This document shows, piece after piece, positions 11,691-23,044 of a DNA stretch of 64,000 nucleotides. Position numbers and translations under genes: made by a program. The DNA is taken from contig CM075651.1 of the NCBI GenBank assembly GCA_037953625.1, positions 162,325,501 to 162,389,500 of the forward strand. The letters run 5' to 3'. The notes under the pieces are model-generated. The model did no database searches. It worked only from the letters and a program-made list of their open reading frames with translations, and was not told the origin of the DNA. Each line of letters starts with the position of its first letter. The stretch's first letter is position 1. This DNA is from Crotalaria pallida (Eukaryota; Streptophyta; Magnoliopsida; Fabales; Fabaceae).

Positions 11691-13328
11691 TATTTATTTA
11701 ATTGGTACATGTCACTATCATTTAAATTTGCACCCCATTTATCATGTTATCTAAATCTTACTATAGTTTTATTTTTTTTTATTTTGAAAACAAAAGTTAT
11801 CATATGGTTACTATCAAAGGAGTGTTCTTTTTCCGTTTTCATCTTCTTCTCTGATCTCATTTATCTATCTATGCAACTTTGGGTTCCTAAAGTTAAAGTT
11901 GGAAGGTTTATGGTTCATTGCAGAAAATGTGAACCAAAAGGGATGAGAAACCTCCAACAAGAATCATATTCATAATTGTTTTTCAGTAAACATCTTCCTG
12001 TTCAATTCTTCTCATCAAAACAAGCTTACGCCTTTGATTCACAAAACGGTGAAGATTTATCAACTATTCTAGAACATGATGCTACAGCACATAGACTTGT
12101 GAAACTTTAGTTTAGTAAATTAATTTTTTTCTATAGATAATAGTGACATGAACCAATTAAATAGAAAATGTTTAATAGAAGATGTTGCTAGCATCCTTTC
12201 AATTTCTTTTATTGATTTTGTTTAAAATTGAAATGGTTTGATGATTGATCAGAGATACATGGAGAAAGATTTCTGGCTGCAAACATGAGTTTTGTGAACG
12301 GCGCAGGGCTAATAGCAGGACAAGCAAACGCGGTTCGAAACGCGGCAAACAACACCATATTCTACGAATGCTCTATTGAAGGATATCAAGACACTTTATA
12401 TGTTGTTAGAGGGTCACAACGATATCTGTGAGATATATGGCACCGTTGACTTTATATACGGCAATGCAGCTGCAACCTTCCTTGATTGTTTGATCTACGC
12501 ACGTTACAGAGGGATTGTGACATACACTGCCCAAGGAAGAGAGTATCCAACAGATAAATCAGGGTTCCTATTCCAAAGATGCAATTTTACAATGTCCCCA
12601 GAGGATTATGGAAGAAAGTCAGAGGTGAAAGCCACATTCGGCCGTCCATGGAGAGCATACTCATTAGTGTTTATAATAGAGTCTTACATAGATTCCATGT
12701 TGGATCCTATAGGTTGGCTCGAGTTTCCAGGCCAACCTACAGATAAGCTTACGTATGTGGAGTATGGCAATGCTGGACCTGGCGCCAACACTGATGGAAG
12801 AGTTAATTGGCCTGGTGTGAAAGCCTTTCACCATCTACCAGAATTACTCCATTTCACTTCAGAGAATTACCCTTGGATTTCCCTCTCCCACAATATTACT
12901 TGGAATTTATTAAGCTAGTACATTGGAGTAGCCGTTTTCCATGTCCAGTATAGGAGTAGCCGTAACGTTTTTTTTTGTTTTTATTTAATACCCAAATTAA
13001 TTCAATACTAAATCATGGTTATGTTTCAAACCTTACAATTTAATTTAATGTCGAAGTCTCAAAAATTGAAAAACAGAATATTTAGTGAAATATCAATTGA
13101 CTTGAAATTGTTGGTCCTTCCGCATGGTTCTCCTTCATCCCCCTCCTATAGTCCTATATATATAAACCTTTTTTTTTATTTGCTCTGCTTTCCTTATAAC
13201 TGAGTAATTAGCGATAGTATATGCTTTAATAATTTTACACGCATACGATGTGGTGACACATATAGGATCGTGGTAAAAATATTTGAGTTTTAGTCTACAA
13301 ACCCCAGACTTTAGGTCCATTGTTAATT

Positions 13329-13495
13329 CCCAAACTCCGTTTTTTTCGATGGGGTTCTATCGGAATATTTTCTGACACCCCAAGTCGAAAAAATGCATTT
13401 TTCGACTTTAAAACCCCATTTTTAATAAACGAGCACGACTCGGGGGTATCGGAAAATATTTCAATAGAACCCATCGGGAAAAAACGGGATTTGGG
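13329..13495. mobile_element. Foldback element with CCCAAA termini, copy 1
   Basis: The left arm starts CCCAAACTCCGTTTTTTTCG. The right arm, reverse-complemented, starts CCCAAATCCCGTTTTTTCCC. The similarity continues for about 55 bp, through GGGTTCTAT and ATATTTTC to GACACCCC versus GATACCCCC. The whole 167-bp unit therefore folds back on itself. A related unit lies at 50332-50541 in an ARP4 intron. I do not recognise the family and no clear target duplication was seen. Confidence 0.65.
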
Positions 13496-13505
13496 GCCTA
13501 AAGAG

Positions 13506-15181
13506 TGAAGATCGTAGACTACAAACCAAAATATTTCTCACATTTCCTAGATTATAAGGAAGGGGGCTCAGTTTTTATTTTGGCCCCAAGGCCCGTCAGG
13601 ATTGGGCCTGCCTCTCACTCTCCGATTCTTGTACAGATATTGAGATATAACAATAAATTATGGTTATTAATGCTGGCTGCTAGTAATCTATCTCTCTATA
13701 GTCTATTCTAACTTTATTTAACTTGTAAAGAGGTGGCTAAAGCTATAGTAACAATGGGTAGTTACGAGCATAGTTTTCTTCATTTTTTAATCGTAAGGAA
13801 TCTTTGCTATAAAATTCCCAAATCCTTATAGTAACTTTTAATCCAACTGGTTTTGACTTTTGACAGGAAAATGTGGTTGGGCTGCATCTTTGCTTTTTCT
13901 CCTCTCTTTTTTCTTTTAATTTTCTCTTCCCCTCTCCACACTCCACGTGTTCCATCCTCCTCTTCCATTCACATCTATGTAACTAAGAATGTCTAGTTCT
14001 GTCAGAAGTTACATGTCTGATATTTGTAACAAAAAGAAAAAGGTCATTTGATAATGAATTTTTAAGCTAAAGGGAGCAATTATATGTACTACAGTTCTTC
14101 AAACCTTAACCCATTAACTTAACCGAATATTGGATCCTTGTTGGCATGATCAATCCTTCAATCAAACATAATAAACAAATGGTAATGAGTAAAGGTGCCT
14201 TACAAAGATCGATTGCCTTTATTCTTAATTTTTTTTAACACCAATTTCGAATTTACCAACATCAGTTGGTTTCTTAAGATATCATACACTTTGTACCAAT
14301 CCATGTATTAAAACGTGAGAATTGATAAAAAAAAAAAATAATTATAATAAATATAGTTGAAAATTTCTTACAAGTATTTTATAATTTTTAAATCAATTCC
14401 CACATTTTAAAATATGAGATGACATAAAATATGAAATATGTGATGTGTTCTTTATTTTGTTACGAGGAGTAGCCATGCGTTATAAAAAGAATTAGTTCGT
14501 TATGACACAAAAAATTCATTCTTAAGAAACAAGCTTAATTATCATAATCGATGTTTATGGTTAAAAAATTTTCTTACAAGATGAAGCCAACTGAGATACT
14601 TTCACTCATAACTTTCATCTTCACCCACATTGAAAATATTTGTGTTTAAAGCTTCATTGCCCCGTAGCCACAAATACTCAAATAATATCGCGAAAAGGTA
14701 GCAACATAGCATGTTCACGGAAAGATGATGAAAGTTATGAAGCGAATATCCGAATATCCTATGATATAATTTTGGTTAGACAGTTTGACTCGTACCCAAA
14801 AACAATTTTTAAACAAAATTCAAAAAGTACAGAAAAGGTGAAAAATGTGAATTGGAGCAAAGTTGTGGTTGGCAAAACCCGTTGAAAAGCTGCAGGTTTA
14901 AGGTTTAAAAGCAAGGGAAGGGACTTTAGATAAAAGGCTGAAGCTAACTTGTTTGTTAGAAATAGTGGATGAATCGCCTGAAAAATGTTAAAATGGTGTA
15001 AAAGAGAAGTCAGAGGATTCGAAAACATATGTCACATTAATTAACTTCTCCAATCAAGATTTATACACTTGGGGTTTCTTTTTGAAAATTTCCTCAAATC
15101 AAATAAAGATACGACCTTATCTATGATCAAATCAATTTTGTCAACCGACTTATAATCTCTTCCGATGTCTTATGTTATATT
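13506..15181. other. Intergenic DNA without recognised genes
   Basis: Small reading frames occur on both strands, but none has a conserved motif, signal peptide plus domain, or splice-consistent continuation. The sequence is AT-rich. Confidence 0.4.
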
Positions 15182-15182
15182 C

Positions 15183-15467
15183 ACTCTGTTCTTATTTATC
15201 TGTCATATTTCAAACAAAACACATCAACTAAGAAATGCAATTATTACTTAAATTTCAACACATTAATTATGTTTTTTCCCATTATACCCTTTATTTCTTC
15301 GTAATCATTACTTTTTCTCTACTACTTACTAAAATCAATACCCTATTAAATATGAATAAACATGAAAAATAACATTTATTACACTCTTGAAATCAGTAAA
15401 ATACAAATAAAAAAAATAAAAAATTTCTAAAAAAAAGAAAGACAGTTAAATAGGAATGGAAGAAGTA
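15183..15467 (-). mobile_element. Stowaway-like MITE, family A copy 2
   Basis: The left end ACTCTGTTCTTATTTATCTG and the right end (reverse complement TACTTCTTCCATTCCTATTT, then AACTGTC) form imperfect terminal inverted repeats. The interior is the reverse complement of the element at 11392-11690, including the AAGAGTGTAATAAATGTTAT core. It is non-coding. The TIR style suggests Stowaway; the target duplication is not clear-cut. Confidence 0.6.
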
Positions 15468-15838
15468 AAGGGTAACATTTTTAACACGTAACAACAAGAA
15501 TTTAATGGCAGTTTCTATAGATTTTCCGAATGGTTAGGTAACTAAATTTTCTATATTCCAAAAACATTGAGATTATTTTACATGGTATTGTCAAGCAATG
15601 ATAAGAAATAAAATTAATCTATGGAAGAGATGTAATTTGTGTAGCATTCATGTAGTGACTTATTAACAAACTTTTTGATCTTAAGATTAAATTCATGTTA
15701 TTCTTCTTTTTGGAAACCAGCCTATTAGAGATAGCTGTCGCCAAATGCTTTTGCGTTGTAACACCAGCAACATTGTAAAGTTACACTATTAGTGTCATAA
15801 AATATTAAAAAAAGAAAGGTTATTCCTCAGTTTTTTTC

Positions 15839-15841
<3 letters not shown>

Positions 15842-15890
<49 letters not shown>
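15842..15890. repeat. (AT)n microsatellite, about 24 units
   Basis: An uninterrupted alternating AT tract about 150 bp upstream of the HIPP gene start. It is likely to vary in length and lies in the presumptive promoter. Confidence 0.95.
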
Positions 15891-15891
<1 letters not shown>

Positions 15892-16039
15892 CCCACCAAA
15901 CTAACGGTTAGACTGCAAAAAAAAAAGAGTTTCAAAATATTTGCATTTCTCAGTTTCCATTTGCTTCCTTCTTATACCTTTTTCCAAGTCCCACCAATTT
16001 CACGTCCAATTCCAATAGACTAATAAGCTGACCTGAAGC

Positions 16040-17426
16040 ATGGCAAAGGAATTTGAGTTAAAGGTCCCACTAGATAATTATTTTTGTTTTTTATTGAAAT
16101 TTTCCTTTCTTTCATTTCATCTTCACTTGACATGATGAGAACGGTTGAACTGAAATCAATTTCCATTTTATTCCAGAAGATTGAATTGATTGTATCAGCT
16201 AACTGCTGTGAAGGATGCAAGCGGAAAGTAAAGAAGGCATTAAGAAACATTGAAGGTATTAAAATTATTGGTTCAGCATACTCAGTTCTGTCAACATTTC
16301 AAATAATAATAACTTACATTTGTACATATTTTTTTGCTTTGCATAAAAAAATAGGTGACGCATTGAAATAATATATTTACTTCTCACGTAATACATAGGT
16401 TTACAATATTGGCTAACAAGTATATATTAATCAAAAATATTGCTTTACACTCTCTTTGTCAAAAAATACATAGTGATACGATAAAACTTTTAAAAGAAAA
16501 AAAAAAGAAAGCATTCATTTAATGTTTTGCCTAAAAAATCATATATTCTCATAGCACTTTAATCAATGAATATAAAAATCCAATTGGTACAAAATGGTAA
16601 TTCATACACCTATAAATTTCATTTGTCCCTTAAAATATTGCAAATTCCAAGATTTGTTTAATTTATACAAATTTTTACCAACATTTTTTTCTTATTCTTG
16701 TCTTCTTGTAATTGGCTTGGTTTGTTGACATTTTCAGGTGTTTTGAAAACAAACATTGACCCCATACAACCAAAAGTAACAGTGTTAGGAAACGTGAACC
16801 CACAGATTTTGATTAAAAAGCTTCTAAAAGTTGGAAAGCACGCAGAACTCGGTAGCTATGACGAAGTAGTAGTTAAACCTGAAAGGAAAGAAACCGTTGA
16901 GAACAAAGCAGAAACATTAGTAGCAGTTGTGCCAAAAGAGAAAGAAAATCAACAAGATCATGAATGTGGCATTATTAAAATTGAGAAAACAAAGCCTGTC
17001 ACATATGGTGGTGATGAGGATGGAGGCAAGAACAAAGATTCAAAACAAGATAGCAAGGACATTAATAACTTCAATGCAAATGCTTCTAATAATCTCCATG
17101 AAATGAGGAAAGAAAGTACTACCTTCATGACTCATGAAGAAGTGAATTTCAAAGTTCATCATCCTAGCATGTGGCAACCATATAGTAACATTAAAACTAA
17201 TCACAGTTATATTGCCCATCCTTGTGCAGTTGCAATTCCAGTCCCTTATTATGCAATACCATCATCATATTCATATTCATATCCACCTCCATTTCAACCT
17301 CCAGGTTGTGTTGAAGAATACTGCTACCCTGACAAGCCAAGATTTCAGCCTACTTTCTTAAGACCAACGGTGCGAGCAGGGGACTATTTCAGTGATGAGA
17401 ACACCATGGGATGCCATGTAATGTAG
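16040..17426 (+). CDS. Heavy-metal-associated isoprenylated plant protein (HIPP)
   Basis: Three exons fit in phase: 16040-16063 (MAKEFELK), 16177-16255 and 16738-17426, giving 262 residues. Joined, they form an HMA domain at about 9-70 with the metal-binding pair Cys-Glu-Gly-Cys in ANCCEGCKRKVKKALRNIEG, continuing into GVLKTNIDPIQPKVTV. A Lys/Glu/Asp-rich linker and a Tyr/Pro-rich tail (YYAIPSSYSYSYPPP) follow. The protein ends in CHVM, a CaaX-like box, so the Cys may be farnesylated and the protein membrane-tethered. Family members bind heavy metals or act as metallochaperones. The first donor (AAG|GTCCCA) is weak, but the resulting N-terminus matches the family, and the frame continuous upstream of 16177 has no good Met context. 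The alternative is a longer exon 2 starting at the ATG near 16132. Confidence 0.88.
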
Positions 17427-17705
17427 TAAATTGAACTCCTATTGGTAAAAAAATTGTAAAAGTAAAAAAAATAATAATCAAGAGACATATATTTAATAAT
17501 TTGTTCAACACATTAATCAATTATCAAATAATTAATTTAATATATTTTTATTAATGAAGCAATCACAATTCAAAATTTACAATTTCTAAATTTTTATTTA
17601 ATTACTTTATTTTTAATTTGAGACAAAAAATTTGGTCATTTTTATTATCGTTATGGACAAAGGGAGTCTTTTTTTTTTGTTAAACCAAAGGGAGTAATTT
17701 TTAAT

Positions 17706-18220
17706 GGACTTAATTATGTCACAAGTTCCTGAAATTTGAGGTACTTTTGTCAGATACCCTTATTCTTTTTTTTCCCGATGTCTGACTCCTCATAGTTACT
17801 TCTGGTTTTGTCACATACCCCTACTACCAATTCTGGCCAATTTTGCTGACATGTAACATCAGAATCCTGATCTGAGGGGCAGAAGGTTAGGTACCTAGTG
17901 CCCCGTGGGTGAAGATTTTTTTTTAATTAAAAAAGCTAAAAAACTTTATATTTTAATATTTTTAGTTAAGTAAAAAAAAAAAGAAAAGAAAGGATTAGAG
18001 AGGTTGTTTTCGCCCATGTGACATAACACGACACCACATGACCAACCTTTATCGTCTGACTAGGATTCTAATGTTTCATGTCACCAAAAATTGATCAGAA
18101 TTGTTAATAGGGGTATATGACAAACCCAAAGTAACTTCAGGGAGTCACACATTGAAAAAAAAAATAAGGGTATCTGACAAAAGTACCCTAAATTTTAGGG
18201 ATTTGTGACATAATTAAGCC
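17706..18220. mobile_element. Long-arm foldback MITE, 515 bp
   Basis: The left arm (from GGACTTAATTATGTCACAAG) and the right arm (reverse complement GGCTTAATTATGTCACAAAT) stay alignable for about 170 bp. Shared blocks include GTACTTTTGTCAGATACCCT, TACCCCTA and CAATTCTG. The spacer is about 170 bp and includes a T run and A-rich sequence. No coding capacity was found. Long arms suggest a Mutator-type or foldback MITE; the flanks show no certain target duplication. Confidence 0.75.
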
Positions 18221-19111
18221 AATAAAATTAAACCCTTTTATCATCTATAATAGCCTCTATTGATCCATTTTAATATTTTAATATGAAAAATTCATACAAA
18301 TCCCTTTCGTGTAAAAATCTTCCTAATTACTTGATTGATTTTTTAAATGTTTTTATGATCTCAACATAATTGAGTATTATTTATTTTTCATTTAATATTC
18401 AGGAAATCTTTAACCAACAAGATCATAAATCAACTGGTGAGCAAATTTTCTACTTTGATCATAGGTTTTGAATTCGAATTTTAAATTACATTTGTCTTAA
18501 ACACTTGTTAGGGAAAACTTTACTACCAATAATGGTTCGACTTGGCTCAAATATAATTGTTTCAGGTTGATAGTGGATACATGAAATTTGGAGCAAACAG
18601 GAAAATAAACTCAAAAGATGATAATCTAACAATTTAGAAAACTCAGAGAGACCGTAAGTACTCCACCTATTTTTTTCATTATTTTTTTTTAATGTTCCAT
18701 GTGTCTAGAATTGTCGAGGATTGAATCACTCTCGAACAATTGATATTGTAAGAGTTTATGGGTATTCCCCTTCTTCACATATCCTCCTTATTTTCTATGG
18801 TTCGATCCTTCATCTAATTATTTAATGGATTTTGTTTTGGAGGTAGCGTTTGATACATGTGTTAGAATAAAACGACTGAGCAAATCAAAAGAAGAGAATG
18901 GAGGAAAAACCGGAAGCAATGTGGAATAATATGATATAGGCTAATTTCTGATCATTGATACTTTTAATTCAGTAAAACAAAAGAGATGCAATAATCATAT
19001 CAGTATAACGGTAAACCTTTAGCATGGGTGAACATTCTTTTCTCAACCTCTTGCTTAAAGGCAAATAAGTGAAGAGATAAAAAAACTAAAACATTTCTAA
19101 CTTATGACAGC

Positions 19112-19414
19112 TTAACTGTGTAAGCCAGAGGTGATATTAATGAACATATCTTCTGTGCATGGAATTGTAAGGCCACCCATTGGATGAGTGAATCCAAATT
19201 CTTCCTCAGCTATACTTAGCAGTTCTTGAAATGAAGGCAAATTCAACAATGACAATGGTACCACAAATCTCTTCTTTTCACCCTCTCCTACATATACAGC
19301 AAAGTAACCTTTAGGCATATCAAGGGATGTGATTGAAGCTGCTTGAGTTGCAAACAGACTCGATCTGCGAAGAATGTGCTTAGCACTTAAGACATTAGGC
19401 AAACGGATAGCCAT
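19112..19414 (-). CDS. SAUR family auxin-responsive protein, copy 1
   Basis: An intronless minus-strand gene of 100 residues. It starts MAIRLPNVLSAKHILRRSS and carries the full SAUR core, MPKGYFAVYVGEGEKKRFVV, then PLSLLNLPSFQELLSIAEEE, FGF and a GGLTIPC motif. Length and motifs fit the 90-105 residue SAURs. These are small, rapidly auxin-induced proteins that promote cell expansion by inhibiting PP2C-D phosphatases and so activating plasma-membrane H+-ATPases. The frame extends one codon upstream as TTG; the ATG at 19414 is the real start. Compared with copy 2 it is two residues shorter (one in an Ala/Thr stretch, one near the C-terminus) and has Pro for Ser in FTHPMGG. Confidence 0.95.
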   Translation of the reverse strand: MAIRLPNVLSAKHILRRSSLFATQAASITSLDMPKGYFAVYVGEGEKKRFVVPLSLLNLPSFQELLSIAEEEFGFTHPMGGLTIPCTEDMFINITSGLHS

Positions 19415-19515
19415 CAAATACTCTGTTATTGGTTAATTAGAACTTGGAAGAGTTTCTTCAAGTGTTGTTGTTCACAATTGAGTTGTGTGAAGAAAGTTGA
19501 GGGAGTAGTGGTGTG

Positions 19516-19523
19516 TATTTATT
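19516..19523 (-). promoter_or_regulatory. Likely TATA box of SAUR copy 1
   Basis: On the minus strand the sequence reads AATAAATA followed by CACACCACTACT, about 100 bases upstream of the start codon. The same ATAAATACACACCACTACTT context is kept in SAUR copy 2. No transcript data fix the start site. Confidence 0.5.
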
Positions 19524-19577
19524 GATGAATATGTGGTGCATATGAAATTAGGCATGGATTAACGTGATATATATGTA

Positions 19578-19764
19578 GGACGGTTCACTACACAAGTTTT
19601 AAAAAATTGAAAAATAACTTTCTTATTATAATGTCATTTTTGTAATATTGGAAACAAAAAATTTTAGGACAGGGGATTCGAACCCGTGATCTTTTAACCA
19701 CTGAGTAACAATATCATTTGTCATCACCGCTGCGCCAAAACTCACTCTCAAACTATCACATGGT
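19578..19764 (-). mobile_element. SINE or tRNA-like insertion in the SAUR1 promoter flank
   Basis: This stretch of about 190 bp interrupts sequence that is continuous in SAUR unit 2 (ACGTGACACATATGTATTGA, near 22209). On the minus strand it contains an A-box-like TGGCGCAGCGG (19727-19737) and a B box GGTTCGAATCCC (19673-19684). This fits a tRNA-derived SINE inserted after the duplication. Exact borders are approximate. No functional tRNA fold with paired acceptor stem was found. Confidence 0.65.
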
Positions 19765-20166
19765 ATTGAAATTATCACATGGGGTGTACTCAAACTTCTA
19801 TGCAAAATCTTGTTGATGACTAATGACTATGACTACTGCTTATCTATTGTAGAGGCCGCCTAAACAATTCTGAGAGAACACCTGTAGTTGGCCTAATAAT
19901 TTTGACGCGTAGAAACAAAAGTCTATGGTCAATTTAAGGTAGTACTTGCGAAAAAGATTATGACATTCAAGTTTTTTTGGCTAGTGATACTAGTATTCAA
20001 GATGTGTCTACAATTCCAAGACAAGAAGATAGAAATGGGCCATAGAGACCAAATTTGAGTTCAGTTTGGTGTCTGCTATCAACCACTGTTTTGTACGATG
20101 GAAATCTAATTAGTTAGACTTATTAGATCCACATTTTCAATCAATTCTCTTCTTATTATTTCCCAT

Positions 20167-20390
20167 TCACATCTAGATATATATCTGTTTGTCTTATATT
20201 TAGAAACAATACTGGATGTACACCCAAAATTGTTTCTAAATATAAAACAAGCATGTGTTATATATACATATGGATGTATACATAATCGTTTCTGCATACA
20301 ATATAAGCATCTAAATTATTTTTTCATATAAAACGAGCAGATGTAGATCAAGATGTTAATTTTGGATGTACATCTAACATAACATTATTG
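20167..20390. mobile_element. 224-bp insertion with 8-bp flanking repeat
   Basis: TTTCCCAT occurs at both 20159-20166 and 20391-20398. The 224 bp between them are missing from SAUR unit 2, where a single degenerate copy lies before GCAAAGCATG. An 8-bp target duplication fits an hAT-type MITE. Terminal inverted repeats are not convincing, so the superfamily is tentative. Confidence 0.6.
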
Positions 20391-21756
20391 TTTCCCATGC
20401 AAAGCATGAAATGATTTGTAGTTCATTATACGTCATCACATTATCATCGTTGCCACCATTTTAATAATATCATCGTTATTTTGTTATATGGTGTGCATTA
20501 ACTACTTGATATGATAATAGCTATTTTACTAATATCATATTTTGCTCTTATTCTGTTTTTTATCGTAATGTATCAAAAAAAAAAAGTGGAATGTCTCAAA
20601 AAATCTTGTTCTTATCTAATATATTAACAAACAAACCCTAAAGATTTAATTGGATTTGCAAATGTACATTAGTGTGCATGTGGTAAAAAAGATCACATTA
20701 TAAATGTGAAAGATGGTTTTAAAATTTAGAAAAAAAAACACTACACATACAAAAATGACGAAATATTTTTTGATTTTGTAATATTGATCTTACTATTGAT
20801 CCAAGCTGCATTTTAGAGGATCATATTATCCAATTTTCAATTGTTAAAATATAAATGAAATTTATTTATTTTTTTAAAAAAAAAAACCCAACATAATTCT
20901 AGAAATCATCTCTCTCCTACGTGTTACTGTCACCTCTTAAAATCCTAAATTAAAATTGTTTATTTATTTTTATAATGTGTATTTATTAAATTAATTTATT
21001 TAATAATATTTGAATAGGTTAACCAAATGGTTAGAGGAAAAAGAAAATTCAATTTAAATATTTTTTTTCATTATTTTTTATGTGCCTTTGTGTCTAGAAT
21101 TGTGAATCACTTCAGAACAGAATAATGTATTTTATTGGTATTATCTTATATTTTGTATAAGATTTATATTTTTTAAGGGTTGAGTGTTGCTAGACTCGCG
21201 TTGGTAATTAGCATGTTTATTTATCTAAAAGATATTATATCATTTTTAATGCTAATATTATCCTTGCAACCTACAATTTCAAGGTGTGCCACTGTAGTGC
21301 ATTTGCAAACATGCCAAGCAAGTCAAGAGAAGAATAAATGAGAGAAAATTCAAGAACAAAAGTGTAAAACCTAAAAAGAAATATAATCAATTGATATGGT
21401 AAGAGTCTTTGAGCGTTCTCCTTCTCTACATATCCTCTTTATTTTCCAAGGTTTGATCCTCTATCCAATTTTTTAGTGGATTCGTTTTTGAGGTAGCTTT
21501 GATAGATGTATTATATTAGAACGAGTTAGTAAACCAAAATAAGAAAATGGAGCTAAAAACTAGAAGCAATATGGAATAGACTAATTTCTGATCATTGATC
21601 CTTTTATTCAATGATACAAAAGAGATGCAGTGATCATATCAGTCTAATGGTAAACCTTTAGCATGGGTGAACATTCTTTTCTCAACCTCATGCTTAAAGG
21701 CAAAGAAGTGAAGAGATTTTAAAAAAAAAACTAAAACATTTCTAACTTTTGACAGC

Positions 21757-22065
21757 TTAACTGTGTAATAAGCCAGAGGTGATATTAATGAACATGTCTT
21801 CTGTGCATGGAATTGTAAGGCCACCCATAGAATGAGTAAAACCAAATTCTTCCTCAGCTATACTTAGCAGTTCTTGAAATGAAGGCAAATTCAACAATGA
21901 CAATGGTACCACAAATCTCTTCTTTTCACCCTCTCCTACATATACAGCAAAGTAACCTTTAGGCATATCAAGAGAAGTTGTTGAAGCTGCTGCTTGAGTT
22001 GCAAACAGACTCGACCTGCGAAGAATGTGCTTAGCACTTAAGACATTAGGCAAACGGATAGCCAT
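21757..22065 (-). CDS. SAUR family auxin-responsive protein, copy 2
   Basis: An intronless minus-strand gene of 102 residues, almost identical to the copy 2.6 kb upstream. The whole SAUR core (YFAVYVGEGEKKRFVVPLSL, then FQELLSIAEEEFGF) is unchanged. Differences are an extra Ala plus Ile-to-Thr in the AAASTTSL stretch, FTHS for FTHP, and one additional Leu before the C-terminal His-Ser. ATG 22065 was chosen over the in-frame TTG one codon earlier. The conserved promoter core suggests both copies are expressed; the 190-bp SINE insertion affects only copy 1. Confidence 0.95.
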   Translation of the reverse strand: MAIRLPNVLSAKHILRRSSLFATQAAASTTSLDMPKGYFAVYVGEGEKKRFVVPLSLLNLPSFQELLSIAEEEFGFTHSMGGLTIPCTEDMFINITSGLLHS

Positions 22066-22161
22066 CAAATACTCTGTTATTGGTTAATTAGAACTTGGAA
22101 GTTGTTGTTGTTGTTGTTCACAATTGAGATGTGTGAGGAAAGTTGAGGAAGTAGTGGTGTG

Positions 22162-22168
22162 TATTTAT
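22162..22168 (-). promoter_or_regulatory. Likely TATA box of SAUR copy 2
   Basis: ATAAATA on the minus strand, about 100 bases upstream of the start codon, in the same CACACCACTAC context as copy 1. Confidence 0.5.
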
Positions 22169-23044
22169 GGATGAATAAGTGGTGCATATGAAATTAGGCA
22201 TGGAGTAACGTGACACATATGTATTGAAATTATCACATGGTGTGTACTAAAACTTGCATGCAAAAACTTGTTGATGAGTGATGACTATGACTGCTTATTT
22301 ATTGTAGAGGCCGCCTAAACAATTCTGAGAGAACACCTGTAGTTGGGCCTAATAATTTTTACGCGTAGATAGAAAAGTCTCTGGTCAATATAAGGTAGTA
22401 CTTGAGATATTCAAGTTTTATTTTTTGCTAGTGATACTAGTAGTATGTATATTCAAGATGGTGTCTACAATTTCAAGACAAGAAGATATAAATGGGCCAT
22501 AGAGAAAAAAAATTGAGTTCCATTTGGTATGGTGTCAACTGTCAACCACTCTTTTGTTCGATGAAAATCTAATTGGTCAGGCTTATTAGATCCACATTTC
22601 CAATCAATTTTCTTCTGATTTTTTGCCATGCAAAGCATGAAATGATTTGTAATTGTACTAATCTAATCAGATTGAAAGTACACTGGTTCAAAGGGAAACC
22701 CAATCACCATCAAAACTGAACTAAATTTAAATCAAATTCAAATATTCTTAGTTTTGGATTCATTGAACACAAATGACTGATCTATATACAGGACCTCATT
22801 TGAAAAGGAATAATTTCTTTTCATTTTATCCCAATTCTTTTTATTGAATGACAATAGGATACTGTCATATCACATGATACAAAAAATCAAAATTCCAGGC
22901 CATACAGGAACCTGATAATGCTCTTAAATCCATTTACTCTTATGTCCGTTTGTGCCAAATATTATTCAAATGTACTCCGGTAGTTCAAAATTTAGTGGCG
23001 TTGAAAATAAACGAGAGCCAAGATAGTGAAGTTAGTAAACTTGG

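Larger units (their letters stand above)
9845..12918 (+). pseudogene. Pectinesterase with His-rich N-terminus, frameshifted in exon 2
   Basis: Exon 1 (9845-10268) encodes a signal peptide, then a His-rich stretch (HYHGHGHHSHDHHNHD) where many family members have an inhibitor pro-domain, then the start of the catalytic domain with GTYEENL and YGDGARQTII. A phase-1 intron runs to the acceptor at 12251-12252, and exon 2 starts at 12253. It reads through the QAVAL-region equivalent (QANAV) and YQDTLYV, then meets TGA at 12429. The rest (DFIYGN, FGRPW) is intact but in the +1 frame, from about 12433 to the stop at 12918. Compared with the family, about 5 bases are missing between YQDTLYV and the IYGTVDF block. 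All catalytic motifs (Q, D, D, R, W) survive on both sides. Active enzymes de-esterify cell-wall pectin. The locus is either a very young pseudogene or carries a local sequencing error. GTG at 9833 is in frame but ATG 9845 is the likely start. Confidence 0.75.
18670..20430 (-). repeat. SAUR duplication unit 1
   Basis: The unit aligns with 21060-22655 over the SAUR coding region, its 5' and 3' flanks and several hundred bases on either side. It extends to the shared landmark CATGCAAAGCATGAAATGAT (about 20396). It carries two insertions absent from unit 2, at about 19578-19764 and 20167-20390. Unit 2 in turn has extra sequence at about 21120-21380. Confidence 0.85.
21060..22655 (-). repeat. SAUR duplication unit 2
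   Basis: This is the partner of 18670-20430. Similarity is highest across the gene and its flanks and decays outward. The intact empty sites here define two later insertions in unit 1. Confidence 0.85.

Noticed and set aside
19660..19745. Functional tRNA gene
   Set aside because: A and B boxes are present but no paired acceptor stem or anticodon arm could be built; absence from SAUR unit 2 points to a SINE-type insertion.
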